Source: an uncultured Sulfolobales archaeon
GTDB lineage: Archaea > Thermoproteota > Thermoprotei_A > Sulfolobales > Desulfurococcaceae
Assembly: GCA_938045475.1 (NCBI GenBank)
Contig: CALIML010000008.1
Span: forward strand, 122,451-186,450
Direction of reading: 5' to 3'
Length of the DNA: 64,000 nt
Shown here: positions 50,271 to 60,540 of the stretch, piece by piece
How positions within the stretch are numbered: position 1 is the stretch's first letter
Layout of the letters: each line of letters begins with the position of its first letter
Notes under the pieces: generated by a model
Database searches by the model: none
Told to the model about the DNA's origin: nothing
Seen by the model: only the letters and a program-made list of their open reading frames with translations
Made by a program: the position numbers and the translations under genes

Positions 50271-50834
50271 TTGAGTAAAGCATTTGAGAAAATAATTGAA
50301 GACGCCAAGAAGAGAGCTAGTGAAATTATTGCTGAAGCACATTCTAAAGCAGCTCAAATAACATCAAACGCTGAAAAGGAGTGGTTGGAGAAGTTGGAGA
50401 GCAAGAGACGTGAACTCTTAGAGAAGGCTCGGAGGGAGTCAGAGATAATTTTATCGGAGGCTAGGAGGAGGGCAAAGCTAGTAGTAGCTAGCGCTAGAAG
50501 TAGAGTTATAGAAGAAGCATTTAAAGAAGCTGAGAAAAGCCTAGCAGGCATAGATAGGTGGAAATCTATTGAGGCATTATTGAAGGAAGCCCTTAGCTAT
50601 GCAACAAAGCCTGTAAGGATATATGTTTCGCCACGCGATGGATGGCTCGTTGAAGAAATAGCTAGAGCCCTCGGCTTAAGCAACGTAGTGGTAGTTGAAA
50701 GCGATGACATTGATGGAGGCATTATAGTGGAAGACGAGAATGGAGTGAGGATAGATAGCACCTATAGGACTAGAATGAAGAGATCTATGGAGGTCCTCGT
50801 AAGGGAGGTAGCGAAAATCCTCCAAATAGAGTGA
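50271..50834 (+). CDS. atpE: Archaeal ATP synthase subunit E (peripheral stalk)
   Basis: A 187-residue stalk subunit. The N-terminal 90 residues form a coiled coil (EKIIEDAKKRASEIIAEAHS) that pairs with subunit H, and the C-terminal part is a globular domain that holds the A/B ring (IYVSPRDGWLVEEIARAL). TTG 50271 follows GAGGGATCTCG. Order and spacing between K and C genes fit the archaeal operon. Confidence 0.9.
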   Translation: MSKAFEKIIEDAKKRASEIIAEAHSKAAQITSNAEKEWLEKLESKRRELLEKARRESEIILSEARRRAKLVVASARSRVIEEAFKEAEKSLAGIDRWKSIEALLKEALSYATKPVRIYVSPRDGWLVEEIARALGLSNVVVVESDDIDGGIIVEDENGVRIDSTYRTRMKRSMEVLVREVAKILQIE

Positions 50835-50840
50835 TCAAGC

Positions 50841-51806
50841 TTGCCGCTGATCGAAGTATTTCAACTGGCTTCAACGGCGGTCTTAACTAAAAAGGACTTC
50901 GATGTAATTACAAGCTATGCAAGCCCCGATGAATTCATTAAGTACCTTTCCTTAAACTCGTTTAGAGCTAAGTACTTTAGTGAATTAATTGAGGAGAAAC
51001 GCTATGGAGTAAGTGACTTCAGCTCTTCTCTAGATAGTTACTTACGGAATGTTCAGGCGGAAATAATAAGATCTTCTAAGGCGTTCTTAAGGCCTAGGTC
51101 AGCATTAGCTGCTCTAGACGGGCTTTATGACGCCTTTAACTCTGCAGTAGTACTTAGTGAAGTCATGAATGGAGCTAAGCCCTCAGTACTTATTCATGCT
51201 GGGAGACTCTACAGGGATGCATATAGAGAATTAGGTGGGTTGACTAGCGTTAGCGAGTTGTCAAAGATCTTGAGTAACTTGGGCTATAGATTCCTCGCAG
51301 ATCTACTAGTCAAGAAAAGCAACCCTATTGAGTATCTACTTGAAGCGCTGAGACTCAGTTGGTTTAGTGAAGAAGATTACTTAGTTGAGAGGCTTAAAGC
51401 ATTTACATCAGATTACATTGCTACAGTTATATGTCTTGGGAAAGACCTATGTAGTGAAGTGAACATACATTCAAAGGGATTAATTCACGAAGATTTAAAG
51501 AGAGCCCTATCAGCTAAGTCCATAAGTGAGCTCGCTCAAGCCCTCTCGGGAACTCCATACAACTCGTTCTCACAAATGCTCAGGGACTCACTTAATTTAA
51601 CTGACGCTATGGGCGCCCTCCAGTTAAGCTATGCAATGTATTGCGCTAACTTAGTGGTTGGCATGTATGATTACTTAGCTCCATTAAAGTACTATGTGCT
51701 AGTGCTTTCATCATCTACCATTCTAAGAACTCTCTATACTTCACTATTCAGTGGAGTCGGTTTAAGAGAATTAAAGGAGGTTGTCTTAAGGTGGTGGCCT
51801 CTTTAA
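50841..51806 (+). CDS. atpC: Archaeal ATP synthase subunit C (central stalk, d-like)
   Basis: A 321-residue all-helical protein in the place of subunit C, which joins the rotor axle to the c ring. The sequence is poorly conserved in the family, and the call rests partly on operon position between E and F and on length (about 320-350). TTG 50841 is the start; the 3' end overlaps the F gene by 16 bases. Confidence 0.85.
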   Translation: MPLIEVFQLASTAVLTKKDFDVITSYASPDEFIKYLSLNSFRAKYFSELIEEKRYGVSDFSSSLDSYLRNVQAEIIRSSKAFLRPRSALAALDGLYDAFNSAVVLSEVMNGAKPSVLIHAGRLYRDAYRELGGLTSVSELSKILSNLGYRFLADLLVKKSNPIEYLLEALRLSWFSEEDYLVERLKAFTSDYIATVICLGKDLCSEVNIHSKGLIHEDLKRALSAKSISELAQALSGTPYNSFSQMLRDSLNLTDAMGALQLSYAMYCANLVVGMYDYLAPLKYYVLVLSSSTILRTLYTSLFSGVGLRELKEVVLRWWPL

Positions 51807-52141
51807 CTAGAGCTCCTGTTGAGAAAAGAATTCTCTTAATAGGAGATAAAGTCATGTGTTTAATGGGTGTTACTGCCGGCGTGGACTCCATAGAGTACTT
51901 GGGAAGTAATTGTAGGGAAATAGAGGAGTTCTTGAGGAGTGAGTGGAGCAAGTATGGAGTAATGATATTCGCTAAGAATGCTGTAGATGAGTGCAGTAAT
52001 CTAAGAAAGTTCCTAAGCGAGCTGCCGGAAGAAGTCCTTGTAACTATAGTGGAGCACCCAAAGCTTATAGCTGAAGCCGATCCAAGGAAGTACTATGAGG
52101 AATCATTGAAGAAGTACATAGGTTTATTAGTGCAACTATAA
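51791..52141 (+). CDS. atpF: Archaeal ATP synthase subunit F
   Basis: A 116-residue protein with the Rossmann-like F fold: ILLIGDKVMCLMGVTAGVDS is the usual N-terminal strand and loop, and VLVTIVEHPKL precedes the C-terminal helix that enters the A/B ring. It overlaps the C gene by 16 bases, with GTG 51791 as start. Confidence 0.9.
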   Translation: MVASLTRAPVEKRILLIGDKVMCLMGVTAGVDSIEYLGSNCREIEEFLRSEWSKYGVMIFAKNAVDECSNLRKFLSELPEEVLVTIVEHPKLIAEADPRKYYEESLKKYIGLLVQL

Positions 52142-52184
52142 GTTTAACTGCTCAGCCATAAATTATAGTGCCGGGTGCATTGAG

Positions 52185-53957
52185 TTGACTTCAAGTGGAC
52201 GCATATATAGGATCTCTGGGCCGCTCGTGATCGCTGATGGAATGAGGGGGACGATGGTATATGAAGTAGTGGAAGTAGGTGAAGAAGGCCTTATAGGTGA
52301 AGTAATTGGAGTAGAGGGTGAAAAAGCAATAATCCAAGTCTATGAGGATACTGGCGGGCTGCGAGTTGGAGAACCTGTGAGAGGAACGGGGCAGCCTTTA
52401 GCTGCTGAACTGGGGCCGGGGCTTATTGGAGCAATATACGATGGCATTCAAAGACCTCTGCCAGTGCTTGAAGGCATAGTGGGCTTCTTCGTTAAAAGAG
52501 GAATAAAGGCTTCCCCGCTCCCCAGGGACAGGAAGTGGCACTTTAAGCCATTAGTAAAGGTGGGCGATAAAGTTGAGCCAGGTAGCTTTATTGGAGTAGT
52601 TGACGAAACTCTGGCGGTTAAACACTACATAATGGCTCCGCCGGATGTGCATGGCGTTGTAGAGGAAGTCGTTAGTGAAGGAGACTACTCTATAGTTGAG
52701 CCGATAGCTAAAGTTAATGGAAGAGACATAGCTATGCTGCAGAAATGGCCTGTTAGAAGGCCTAGACCTATTAGCGAAAAATACGAACCAAGCGAGCCGC
52801 TGATAACTGGGCAGAGGATAATAGACTTCTTATTCCCGCTAGCTAAGGGAGGTAAAGCAGCTATACCTGGTGGTTTTGGAACTGGTAAAACAGTGATGCT
52901 CCAAACCCTCACTAAGTGGAGTTGGATTGACATAGCTATATACGTCGGGTGTGGTGAGAGAGGAAATGAAATGGCTGATGCTTTACACAGCTTTAGGAGG
53001 CTCCTAGATCCAAGGACTGGTAAGCTCATTGCAGAGAGAAGCGTCTTCATAGCTAATACAAGCAACATGCCTGTTGCAGCTAGAGAAACTAGCGTTTTCC
53101 TTGGAACAACTATCGGGGAGTACTTCAGAGACATGGGTTACCACATACTGTTAGTAGCGGATTCAACTAGTAGGTGGGCTGAGGCAATGAGGGAGATCAG
53201 TGGTAGATTAGAGGAGCTTCCAGGCGAAGAGGGTTTTCCCGCATACCTTGGCTCAAGGCTTGCAAGCTTCTATGAGAGGAGCGGTTACGTAAAAGCACTA
53301 GGTAAGCCCGATAGATACGGGAGCCTTACAATAATGGGGGCTGTAAGTCCTCCTGGAGCAGACTTCAGTGAGCCAGTTACACAAGCTACTCTCAGGATCA
53401 TAAGAGCTCTATATTTACTTGACGTAGCTTTAGCGTATAGAAGGCATTACCCAGCTATAAACTGGCTCGCTAGCTATAGCCTATACACCGAGAACGTTTC
53501 AGATTGGTGGTCTAAGAACGTTGGGCCAGAGTATAGGGAGCTGCGTGAGAGAGCTTTATCAGTTCTTCAGAGAGAGGCTGAACTTGAAGAGTTGGTGAGA
53601 CTTGTTGGAGCTGAGGCATTACCCGAGGAGGATAAGCTTATTCTAGAAGTAGCGAGAATGATTAGGGAAGACTTCTTGCAGCAGAGCGCATTCCATGAAG
53701 CAGACATGTATTCTCAGCCTAAGAAGACTCTCCTAATGATGAAGGCAATCATGACTTTCTACGATTTAGCTCTAGATTCGTTGAAGAGGGGGATCACTGT
53801 TGAATCCATTAGAAAACTTCCATGTAGAATTAAAATAGGTAGAATGAAGGATGTAACTGGAGATCAAGTTGAAGAAGCTCTTTTAAGCCTCATTCAGGAT
53901 ATAAGGAGGGACTTCGAATCACTCATTGAAGAAGCAAAGGTGCTTGCCTATGCATAG
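52185..53957 (+). CDS. atpA: Archaeal ATP synthase catalytic subunit A
   Basis: The catalytic subunit, 590 residues, the usual length. The P-loop reads GGFGTGKT, a variant of the more usual archaeal PGPFGSGKT, in [13 protein letters not shown]. Catalytic residues are in GCGERGNEM (the GER motif) and [26 protein letters not shown] (the conserved Glu region). The long non-homologous bulge after the N-terminal barrel ([20 protein letters not shown]) is characteristic. The B gene overlaps by 8 bases at ATG 53950. Confidence 0.95.
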   Translation: MTSSGRIYRISGPLVIADGMRGTMVYEVVEVGEEGLIGEVIGVEGEKAIIQVYEDTGGLRVGEPVRGTGQPLAAELGPGLIGAIYDGIQRPLPVLEGIVGFFVKRGIKASPLPRDRKWHFKPLVKVGDKVEPGSFIGVVDETLAVKHYIMAPPDVHGVVEEVVSEGDYSIVEPIAKVNGRDIAMLQKWPVRRPRPISEKYEPSEPLITGQRIIDFLFPLAKGGKAAIPGGFGTGKTVMLQTLTKWSWIDIAIYVGCGERGNEMADALHSFRRLLDPRTGKLIAERSVFIANTSNMPVAARETSVFLGTTIGEYFRDMGYHILLVADSTSRWAEAMREISGRLEELPGEEGFPAYLGSRLASFYERSGYVKALGKPDRYGSLTIMGAVSPPGADFSEPVTQATLRIIRALYLLDVALAYRRHYPAINWLASYSLYTENVSDWWSKNVGPEYRELRERALSVLQREAELEELVRLVGAEALPEEDKLILEVARMIREDFLQQSAFHEADMYSQPKKTLLMMKAIMTFYDLALDSLKRGITVESIRKLPCRIKIGRMKDVTGDQVEEALLSLIQDIRRDFESLIEEAKVLAYA

Positions 53958-55356
53958 CCTCTCCATACGGGAGTCATCGAAACTACTGAGGGCCCAGGGA
54001 AGCCTGCTCTTCATAGAATCAATACCTGGGGTAAAGTATGGTGAACTAGTTGAAGTAGTGCTTTCCAACAATGAAGTTAGACTTGGCCAAGTGATAGATG
54101 TAAGTAGAGAAGTGACTGTAGTACAAGTATTCGGAGGCGTTAGCGAAGTAGACTTAAAGGGATCTAAAGTAAGGTATAAGGGTGAAACACTGAAGATACC
54201 AGTTAGCGTAGACATGCTTGGAAGGATATTTGATGGACTTGGAAGGTCTATTGACGGCGGCCCTCGAGTAATGCCGGAAGAATACCTAGATATACATGGA
54301 GCACCGCTAAACCCAGCATCTAGGCTCCCTCCATCTGAGTTCATTGAAACTGGCTTAAGTGCTATAGATGGGCTTGCAAGCATCGTTAGAGGGCAGAAGC
54401 TACCTATATTCAGTGGCTCAGGTCTACCCCACAATAGGATAGTTGCCCAAGTAGTTAGGCAAGCCAGGGTATTAGGTAAGGAGGAGAGGTTTGCAGTAGT
54501 CTTTGGAGCAATGGGAGTGAGCTACGACGACGCCATGTTCTTCATAGATAACTTCAAGAGGTATGGCGCATTGGAAAACGCTGTAGCCTTCATTAATACA
54601 GCCGATTCACCAGTTATCGAGAGAATAGCTGTTCCTAGAGTGGCATTGACAACTGCAGAGCACTTGGCGTGGAATCACGACATGCATGTGCTAGTGATAT
54701 TGAGCGACATGACTAACTACTGTGAAGCTCTTAGAGAACTCAGTGCCGCAAGAGAGGAAGTTCCGGGCAGGAGGGGTTACCCAGGGTACATGTACACAGA
54801 TCTGGCCACTATATATGAAAGAGCTGGTAGAGTGTCCGGCAGGAGGGGGAGCATTACTCAAATGCCCGTGCTCACAATGCCGGATGACGACATCACTCAT
54901 CCAATACCCGACCTCACGGGTTACATTACTGAAGGACAACTAGTGTTATCCAGGCCTTTGTGGAGCAAGGGAGTCTATCCGCCATTCGATGTATTAATGG
55001 ATCTCTCAAGGCTTATGAAAGACGGAGTGGGTTCAGGGAAGACTAGAGAGGATCACTATGGAGTATTCATGCAGCTATATGCAGCATATGCAGAGGGAGT
55101 GAGGCTTAGGGAGCTCAGCGTAGTTGTAGGCACAGAAGCCCTCACTCCAAGGGATAAGAAGTACCTTGAGTTCGCCGATAGATTTGAGAAAGAGTTCATT
55201 GGCCAGGGGGAGTATGAGAGGAGATCCGTTGAGGAGACTCTAGATAAAGGCTGGGAGCTCCTATCAATAATTCCTGAAGAAGATCTTAAGCAAGTAAAAG
55301 TTGAGCATATAAAGAAGTATCATCCTAAGTATAGGAATGCCCTCCGCATCGAATGA
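53950..55356 (+). CDS. atpB: Archaeal ATP synthase subunit B
   Basis: The regulatory, non-catalytic subunit of the A/B ring. It has no intact Walker A ([16 protein letters not shown] stands in its place), as expected for B. The [16 protein letters not shown] and [20 protein letters not shown] segments are typical. ATG 53950 gives 468 residues, matching family lengths and overlapping the A stop as ATGCATAG; an upstream TTG at 53926 would add eight residues. The D subunit gene, commonly next, is not here. Confidence 0.95.
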   Translation: MHSLSIRESSKLLRAQGSLLFIESIPGVKYGELVEVVLSNNEVRLGQVIDVSREVTVVQVFGGVSEVDLKGSKVRYKGETLKIPVSVDMLGRIFDGLGRSIDGGPRVMPEEYLDIHGAPLNPASRLPPSEFIETGLSAIDGLASIVRGQKLPIFSGSGLPHNRIVAQVVRQARVLGKEERFAVVFGAMGVSYDDAMFFIDNFKRYGALENAVAFINTADSPVIERIAVPRVALTTAEHLAWNHDMHVLVILSDMTNYCEALRELSAAREEVPGRRGYPGYMYTDLATIYERAGRVSGRRGSITQMPVLTMPDDDITHPIPDLTGYITEGQLVLSRPLWSKGVYPPFDVLMDLSRLMKDGVGSGKTREDHYGVFMQLYAAYAEGVRLRELSVVVGTEALTPRDKKYLEFADRFEKEFIGQGEYERRSVEETLDKGWELLSIIPEEDLKQVKVEHIKKYHPKYRNALRIE

Positions 55357-55451
55357 CGAGACCTTTTCTTGGATTTTACAAATAAGCGGTACTTTAACTC
55401 CATTGAAGGATGTCGAGCTTTAATCTCCGACACGACTATCAGTTAGCAAGA

Positions 55452-56159
55452 TCATAGAGTTATTTGAGAGCCTGCTCCAGCCTTGATTATTAATGAAGGA
55501 TTTGCCTTACTTAAGTATTCCAACAGCTCTCTTCCACTACAGTGTAGAGGCACACTCAGTATTTTCTTACCCAACAGGTATATTGCAGTTTTTTCAACAA
55601 TACTTATTGGAGCTCTACTTAAGTGTAGGCCTCCAATAACTGCGCGTATCTTACCCACTTTTCTTTCAACTTCGCTCACAAAGGTCCCTAATCCCGGGTG
55701 GCAACAGCCAGTGAACAATATGTTTCCGGAAGGAGTCTCTACAATTAGTGACTGCTCCCATGGAGGGCCGTGGATAGATTTAGAGATATGTATGCCTGGA
55801 TATATTTGGGTCCAGTCAAGGACTTCGACGGGGTTTAAGCCGTTTCTCTTAATGTACTGCGCGAAGTTGCATCCAGTTGCATAAGGTAGGTAGGACGTAG
55901 TTGATGGAGCTACCCAGCCTAGGTATGGGGCTCCGCCCACATGATCTGAGTGCAAGTGCGATATCACTAATGCATCGACGAGGCTTAAGTCAACGTTAAG
56001 CAGGTAAGCGTTATGTTGTAGGGCCTCAGATGACGGGCCTAAGTCAAAGAGTATGACTCTACCATATGCTTCAATCAATAGTGACAGCCCATGCACTGTT
56101 TTTAACTTAGGCTCCACAGATTCATCATTAACGATCACCGTGACTTCTACATCACTCAA
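55452..56159 (-). CDS. Metallo-beta-lactamase fold hydrolase
   Basis: A 235-residue protein with SHLHSDHVGG (HxHxDH) near residue 66, a further His in GCCHPGLG and in IGGLHLS, and a C-terminal CSGREL. This resembles the archaeal group annotated as dihydropterin-related MptA/beta-ribofuranosylaminobenzene-like or DHPS-type MBL proteins; the exact substrate is unknown. Divergent from the Dph6 gene with a 46-base promoter gap. Confidence 0.75.
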   Translation of the reverse strand: MSDVEVTVIVNDESVEPKLKTVHGLSLLIEAYGRVILFDLGPSSEALQHNAYLLNVDLSLVDALVISHLHSDHVGGAPYLGWVAPSTTSYLPYATGCNFAQYIKRNGLNPVEVLDWTQIYPGIHISKSIHGPPWEQSLIVETPSGNILFTGCCHPGLGTFVSEVERKVGKIRAVIGGLHLSRAPISIVEKTAIYLLGKKILSVPLHCSGRELLEYLSKANPSLIIKAGAGSQITL

Positions 56160-56205
56160 ATAAATACCACCTAGCTTAATCCATATACACTGAGGGGTCT
56201 ATAAA

Positions 56206-56913
56206 GTGAGGGCAGCTGTATTGTACAGTGGAGGCAAGGACAGCACTATGGCTTTACATTGGGCTGTACTGCAGGGAATGGATGCCCCAGTACTAATTAC
56301 TATATATCCTGAGAGAGGCTCAGAACTATTCCATTACCCGTGCATTGAGCTAACGAAGTTCCAAGCGGAATCCATGGGTTTAGAAATCATGGTTAGTGAA
56401 GCTAGAGGAGACGGGCTAAGCGTCTTGAGGAAGCTCATTAAAAATGCCTCCAAGGAATATGGCGTAAGTGCACTAGTAATAGGAGTCCTGGAAAGCGATT
56501 ACCAAAGGATGAGGATGGCTCAATTAGCTGTAGAACTTGGGTTAAAGGTTTACACCCCTTTATGGAGAAGGAACCCCGTGGTCTATATGGAGGAGCTCTT
56601 GGAGCTAGGTATAGAGTACGCTATATCATCTATATCAACAATGGGCTTAAGCCCGAAGTACGTTGGAAGAATAGTTGATGAATGCTTACTCAAGGAGATA
56701 CTGACCCTATCTAAGAGACATGGATTCCATCCATCATTTGAAGGAGGGGAGGCAGAGACAATAGTTCTTGAAGCGCCCTTATTTAAAAGCCCTATTTCGA
56801 TCCACGGAATCATAAGGATCTACAGTGATTTAGAGGCAGAGCTAGTGCCCATTGAAGCAGGTTTCTCCAGCAAACCTGAGGTAGTCATTAAAGAAACTGT
56901 TCGCGTTAGTTGA
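56206..56913 (+). CDS. dph6: Diphthine--ammonia ligase (Dph6 family)
   Basis: A 235-residue PP-loop enzyme that amidates diphthine on elongation factor 2. SGGKDSTMAL (residues 8-17) is the ATP-binding PP-loop, and HPSFEGGEAETIVLEAPLF is the Dph6-specific C-terminal motif. IGVLESDYQRMRM is conserved in between. The elongation factor gene is not in the window. GTG 56206 is the start. Confidence 0.9.
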   Translation: MRAAVLYSGGKDSTMALHWAVLQGMDAPVLITIYPERGSELFHYPCIELTKFQAESMGLEIMVSEARGDGLSVLRKLIKNASKEYGVSALVIGVLESDYQRMRMAQLAVELGLKVYTPLWRRNPVVYMEELLELGIEYAISSISTMGLSPKYVGRIVDECLLKEILTLSKRHGFHPSFEGGEAETIVLEAPLFKSPISIHGIIRIYSDLEAELVPIEAGFSSKPEVVIKETVRVS

Positions 56914-56927
56914 AGAATCATCTATAG

Positions 56928-57179
56928 CTACTTGCCCTTAAAGTAGTTCACTAATGTAGTGGCTAGATGCTCCGGCTTGCTATACCATTTGTCGTATCTA
57001 TATTCCCTTCCTCGAAGATTTATCACAATTACGTCTCCAGCATCCCTTATAGTGGCTACAGCGTTTCCGCCTTTAACTACATGAATAGTCTTTGGATCCT
57101 TGTCTACGACTTCATACTCACCTATGTTTCCAGAGAGCCTCCTCTTTAGTTCAGCTATGTATTCAGACACATAAATCAC
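56928..57179 (-). CDS. Small unrecognised protein downstream of proS
   Basis: An 83-residue alpha/beta protein (IYVSEYIAELKRRLSGNIGE; VVKGGNAVATIRDAGDVIVI; LRGREYRYDKWYSKPEHLAT). I do not recognise a family. A GTG at 57224 would add 15 residues but lies inside a TATA-like element (ctatatagatatttaaag on the minus strand, about 57205-57220), so GTG 57179 or 57170 is more likely. It lies six bases from the ProS stop when read from 57224, so either a promoter or read-through is possible. Confidence 0.55.
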   Translation of the reverse strand: MIYVSEYIAELKRRLSGNIGEYEVVDKDPKTIHVVKGGNAVATIRDAGDVIVINLRGREYRYDKWYSKPEHLATTLVNYFKGK

Positions 57180-57230
57180 CCCAGTTCTAGGATTGAGTAA
57201 ACTCTTTAAATATCTATATAGCACTAGATC

Positions 57231-58670
57231 TTAGTACGTAACTCCTAGGAGGGCCCACTTATTCGTAGAGCTATTACATACGCCTACCCGCCCTTCTGGT
57301 AGAGGCAGTGGGGATTCAATTATTGTTCCTAAGACCTGCCTATCGCTTAAAGCTTCTAGTTTATCAGCGCACTCACGGGATTCATCCCATGGAGTAACTA
57401 TTAACCCTTTAAAGTTTACTGCTTTAGAAGGATCTTCAACTACTGTAGTGAGCTTCTTGAGCTGCTCAAGAGCTCTTGAGTACAGACCATCATTTATCTC
57501 AGCCCATATGTAGGCTAGTGATTCAACAGTCCTTTCAATTGGTGTAACGACTTTCTGTAAACCATCTCTTCTAGAAATAGTCACTGTATTGCTCTCGACT
57601 TCTTTCCTCCCAACTTCTATCCTTGTCGGCACTCCCTTCATTTCCCAGTAATAGTATTTCCAGCCGGGTGTGTGTTCAGGGTCGTCGTCTACAAAGCTTC
57701 TTATGCCTCTCTCTCTAAGGGTCTTGTTAATTCTATGAGCGTATTGCAGTATGTGCTCCTCTCCAGGCTTAGCTATTGGCACTATTACTACTTGTATTGG
57801 AGCTACTTCAAGGGGGAAGAATAGACCCCTTTGATCGCCGTGTACAGCTATTAATGCTCCAAGACTTCTCTCGGATATGCCGTAGCATGTTTGATACACA
57901 TACTTATAAGATCCATCTTCATCCATGAACTTTATGTCGAATGCCTTTGAGAACCTCTGGCCTAAGTTTATAACTGAGCCGAGCTCTAGGCCTTTTCCAT
58001 CAGGCATAACTGTTATGAAATCATAGTTATATTCAGCTCCGCTAAATGTATCCCATGGAGCTGTCTTAACTATGAAGTAAGGTATCCTAAGCCTATCGTA
58101 GAATTCCTTGTATATGCTTATTGCTTCAGCCATCTGTTTTTCAGCCTCTTCCCTCGTTGCATGAGCTGTGTGAGCTTCTATGAATGACACTATTTCTCTA
58201 ACTCTAAGTATTGGGTGTGTGGCCTTAGTTTCATACCTAAATACGTTGACTAACTGGTACATCTTTATCGGCAGATCTTTCCTTCCTTTAACCCACATGC
58301 TCCACATATAGTACATGACTGTCTCACTAGTGGGCCTTACGTAGAGCTTTTCATTAAACTTCCTAGTGCCTGTACCCTCTACGACGAACGTATCTCCACT
58401 GAATCCCTCTAGGAATTCTTTCTCCTTAGCAAACACTGATTCAGGAATCATTGTTGGAAAACACGCCTCCTGATGCCCTGTTCCCTCCAGAAGTTCTATC
58501 ATTATCCTTTGCGTAAGCCTCAGCGCCTTTAGTCCATAAGGCTTCCACACAACCATTCCTTTAGCAGGATACCTTACATCAATTAAATCACTTACCCAAA
58601 GTATTTCCTGATACCACTCAGCGAAGTTAGCGAACTTATCTAAGTTAAATATAGGTTTAATGCTGCTCAA
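57231..58670 (-). CDS. proS: Prolyl-tRNA synthetase, archaeal/eukaryotic type
   Basis: Class II aminoacyl-tRNA synthetase of 479 residues, the short archaeal form without the editing insertion of bacteria. YVRPTSETVMYYMWSMWVK is motif-2 region, LRVREIVSFIEAHTAHATRE is the proline-specific segment, and GDQRGLFFPLEVAPIQVVIV leads to the anticodon domain; the C-terminal part ends with GVCNSSTNKWALLGVTY. ATG-type start near 58670 follows an upstream gap of 53 bases. Confidence 0.95.
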   Translation of the reverse strand: MSSIKPIFNLDKFANFAEWYQEILWVSDLIDVRYPAKGMVVWKPYGLKALRLTQRIMIELLEGTGHQEACFPTMIPESVFAKEKEFLEGFSGDTFVVEGTGTRKFNEKLYVRPTSETVMYYMWSMWVKGRKDLPIKMYQLVNVFRYETKATHPILRVREIVSFIEAHTAHATREEAEKQMAEAISIYKEFYDRLRIPYFIVKTAPWDTFSGAEYNYDFITVMPDGKGLELGSVINLGQRFSKAFDIKFMDEDGSYKYVYQTCYGISERSLGALIAVHGDQRGLFFPLEVAPIQVVIVPIAKPGEEHILQYAHRINKTLRERGIRSFVDDDPEHTPGWKYYYWEMKGVPTRIEVGRKEVESNTVTISRRDGLQKVVTPIERTVESLAYIWAEINDGLYSRALEQLKKLTTVVEDPSKAVNFKGLIVTPWDESRECADKLEALSDRQVLGTIIESPLPLPEGRVGVCNSSTNKWALLGVTY

Positions 58671-58723
58671 CCCGAGTCTACACCTGTAAATACGTTAGCT
58701 TTAAGGAGGGCTTAAAATAGATT

Positions 58724-60349
58724 TCAATGAATAAAGCTAGTGTTAACTATGTTGCTTAAGCAGTCTAAGTACTTCTTAGCGGCTGAAGCCATTGTTACAT
58801 AAATTGATTTGAGTAATTCAAGTCTTGTGTGGTTACTTGCATAAGCGCTGAAAAACACTTCTTCAACCCCAATGATGCTCGCACCAACTTCCCCCACAAC
58901 ACCCTCCCCTACTTCCTTAATTAATTCACTCAGCAAGTATATTTCCGGCGCAATCGACGAGATCGTTCTTCCCCCAAGCCTGCGATCAGTGGATGCCTTA
59001 ATGAAGTTCTTAGTGAATTCTCTTACAAATCTATTTACAGCAACCTTGCCCTCAAGGTGTTTAAGCTCCCTTAGCTTCATTAATAAGACCGCGGCCTCTA
59101 CAGGCGCATCGCTCGGAAGATCGTTGATGAATGTGCTTACGTCGAGTCCATACAGTTCATTAATGTCGTAAGAGTTAACAGTTTTTAGCAGACTATCTAT
59201 TGCTTCAACAACTTCTTCAACTAAGTTTGAAGGCCATTCACGTCCATCGTCTAGGTTTGTGTGGTAGTTCGGCTTTAATTCATTAAATGTATGTAGTGTG
59301 AGTGCTGGCACTCCAACAGTTGTGAATGAATAGCTATCGAATATCGGTTGATCTACGGTCACTCCATTAATTGATACATAGCCTAAGTCAACTAATTCTT
59401 TAACTACGCTCCATAGAAATGGATTTGTGGAGGCTCTTAGAGAAGTTGTAAATACTGCATCAATGTTTACTGCAAGCACCACCCTATCTAGATCTCTCTT
59501 TACAAGCCTGCCCTCTAGATACTTCCTACTACCCCATGACCAGTACCAGCTTGCGTAACCAGGTGCTCCTGACTCCTCTGCTGTAAAGGATATCAGTATG
59601 TACGTATGCCTTCTATCAATATTCTTTAGTTTCAGCGCTGTTCTAGCTAGGGATTCTAAGCCTATTAAATCATCTGAATACCCCTTAAGCCAGTGGTCGT
59701 GATGCGCTGACAATATTACTTCAGACTCCCGCGATCCATTGTAAACAGACACTACATTGTAACCCGTTGAACTATGCACTACTTTTGTCTTGATGTAGAG
59801 CCTCAACGCTTCTCCACTAATCGACTTAGTGAGCTTAAGCAATGACTCCTTAGATATAGCGACTGCCGGTATTGGGGGAGGTGAGCCATGCATGTATGAA
59901 TACCCCTTACTGCCGCAAACAACTATTCTCCTAACTCTCCCCGGGTAATTGTCATAGAACACTGCTGCAGTTGCACCAGCTTTAGCGAGCTTTAATAACA
60001 CGTACTTAGCTTCATCCGGTTCATCAGGGTATGGAGCAATGACTATTTTGTTGGCTGGATCATCGCTTAATGCAATGCTGCTACCGTAGTAATGGGCATG
60101 AATAGATCTAGCTTCAGCATCCATTGAAAGACTATATGGAAGCGCTAGACACTTAACCCTCAACCTAGGCGCTTCAATAAAGCATTCATCCTCGATCCAG
60201 GTCATAACTGGAAGAGGCTCTAAGTAAACGTCATCCCCCCCAAGATCTTCAAATACGTCCTTCAGAGCATGAACAGCACTCAGCTCAGCATCACTGCCAG
60301 CTATAACTTCTCTCTCAAAGACTTCTCTACCTATGATGAACCCATTCAT
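58724..60349 (-). CDS. M28-family zinc peptidase
   Basis: A 541-residue peptidase. Metal ligands fit family M28: H/D in SAHHDHWLKGYSDDLIG, EE in FTAEESGAPG, D in NIDAVF, and the final H in YHTNLDDGREWP. The N-terminal 190 residues contain a PA-like domain (ATAAVFYDNYPGRVRRIV). There is no signal peptide, so it is probably cytoplasmic. M28 enzymes are aminopeptidases or carboxypeptidases; specificity is not inferable. It could process peptides taken up by the oligopeptide transporter (inference). Confidence 0.85.
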   Translation of the reverse strand: MNGFIIGREVFEREVIAGSDAELSAVHALKDVFEDLGGDDVYLEPLPVMTWIEDECFIEAPRLRVKCLALPYSLSMDAEARSIHAHYYGSSIALSDDPANKIVIAPYPDEPDEAKYVLLKLAKAGATAAVFYDNYPGRVRRIVVCGSKGYSYMHGSPPPIPAVAISKESLLKLTKSISGEALRLYIKTKVVHSSTGYNVVSVYNGSRESEVILSAHHDHWLKGYSDDLIGLESLARTALKLKNIDRRHTYILISFTAEESGAPGYASWYWSWGSRKYLEGRLVKRDLDRVVLAVNIDAVFTTSLRASTNPFLWSVVKELVDLGYVSINGVTVDQPIFDSYSFTTVGVPALTLHTFNELKPNYHTNLDDGREWPSNLVEEVVEAIDSLLKTVNSYDINELYGLDVSTFINDLPSDAPVEAAVLLMKLRELKHLEGKVAVNRFVREFTKNFIKASTDRRLGGRTISSIAPEIYLLSELIKEVGEGVVGEVGASIIGVEEVFFSAYASNHTRLELLKSIYVTMASAAKKYLDCLSNIVNTSFIH

Positions 60350-60540
60350 AATAAACCCTCATTAATCGCCTGAAAACACTTAACGCTATCCAGTCTTTTA
60401 TTACTGCTTTACAGTGATGTAGTTAAAAATATGCATGGAGGATAGAGTGGTGAAGTAAGTAAGCTCTGCAAACTTATTAAGGAGAGAGGCCGGCATCTCT
60501 TCACTAATGAAATTAAAGTGCGGGGAAAAAAATCTGTTTA

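Noticed and set aside
53926..54434. Minus-strand open frame of 171 codons within the ATP synthase B gene
   Set aside because: It overlaps a clearly conserved gene and its translation is Ser/Pro/Thr-rich shadow sequence.
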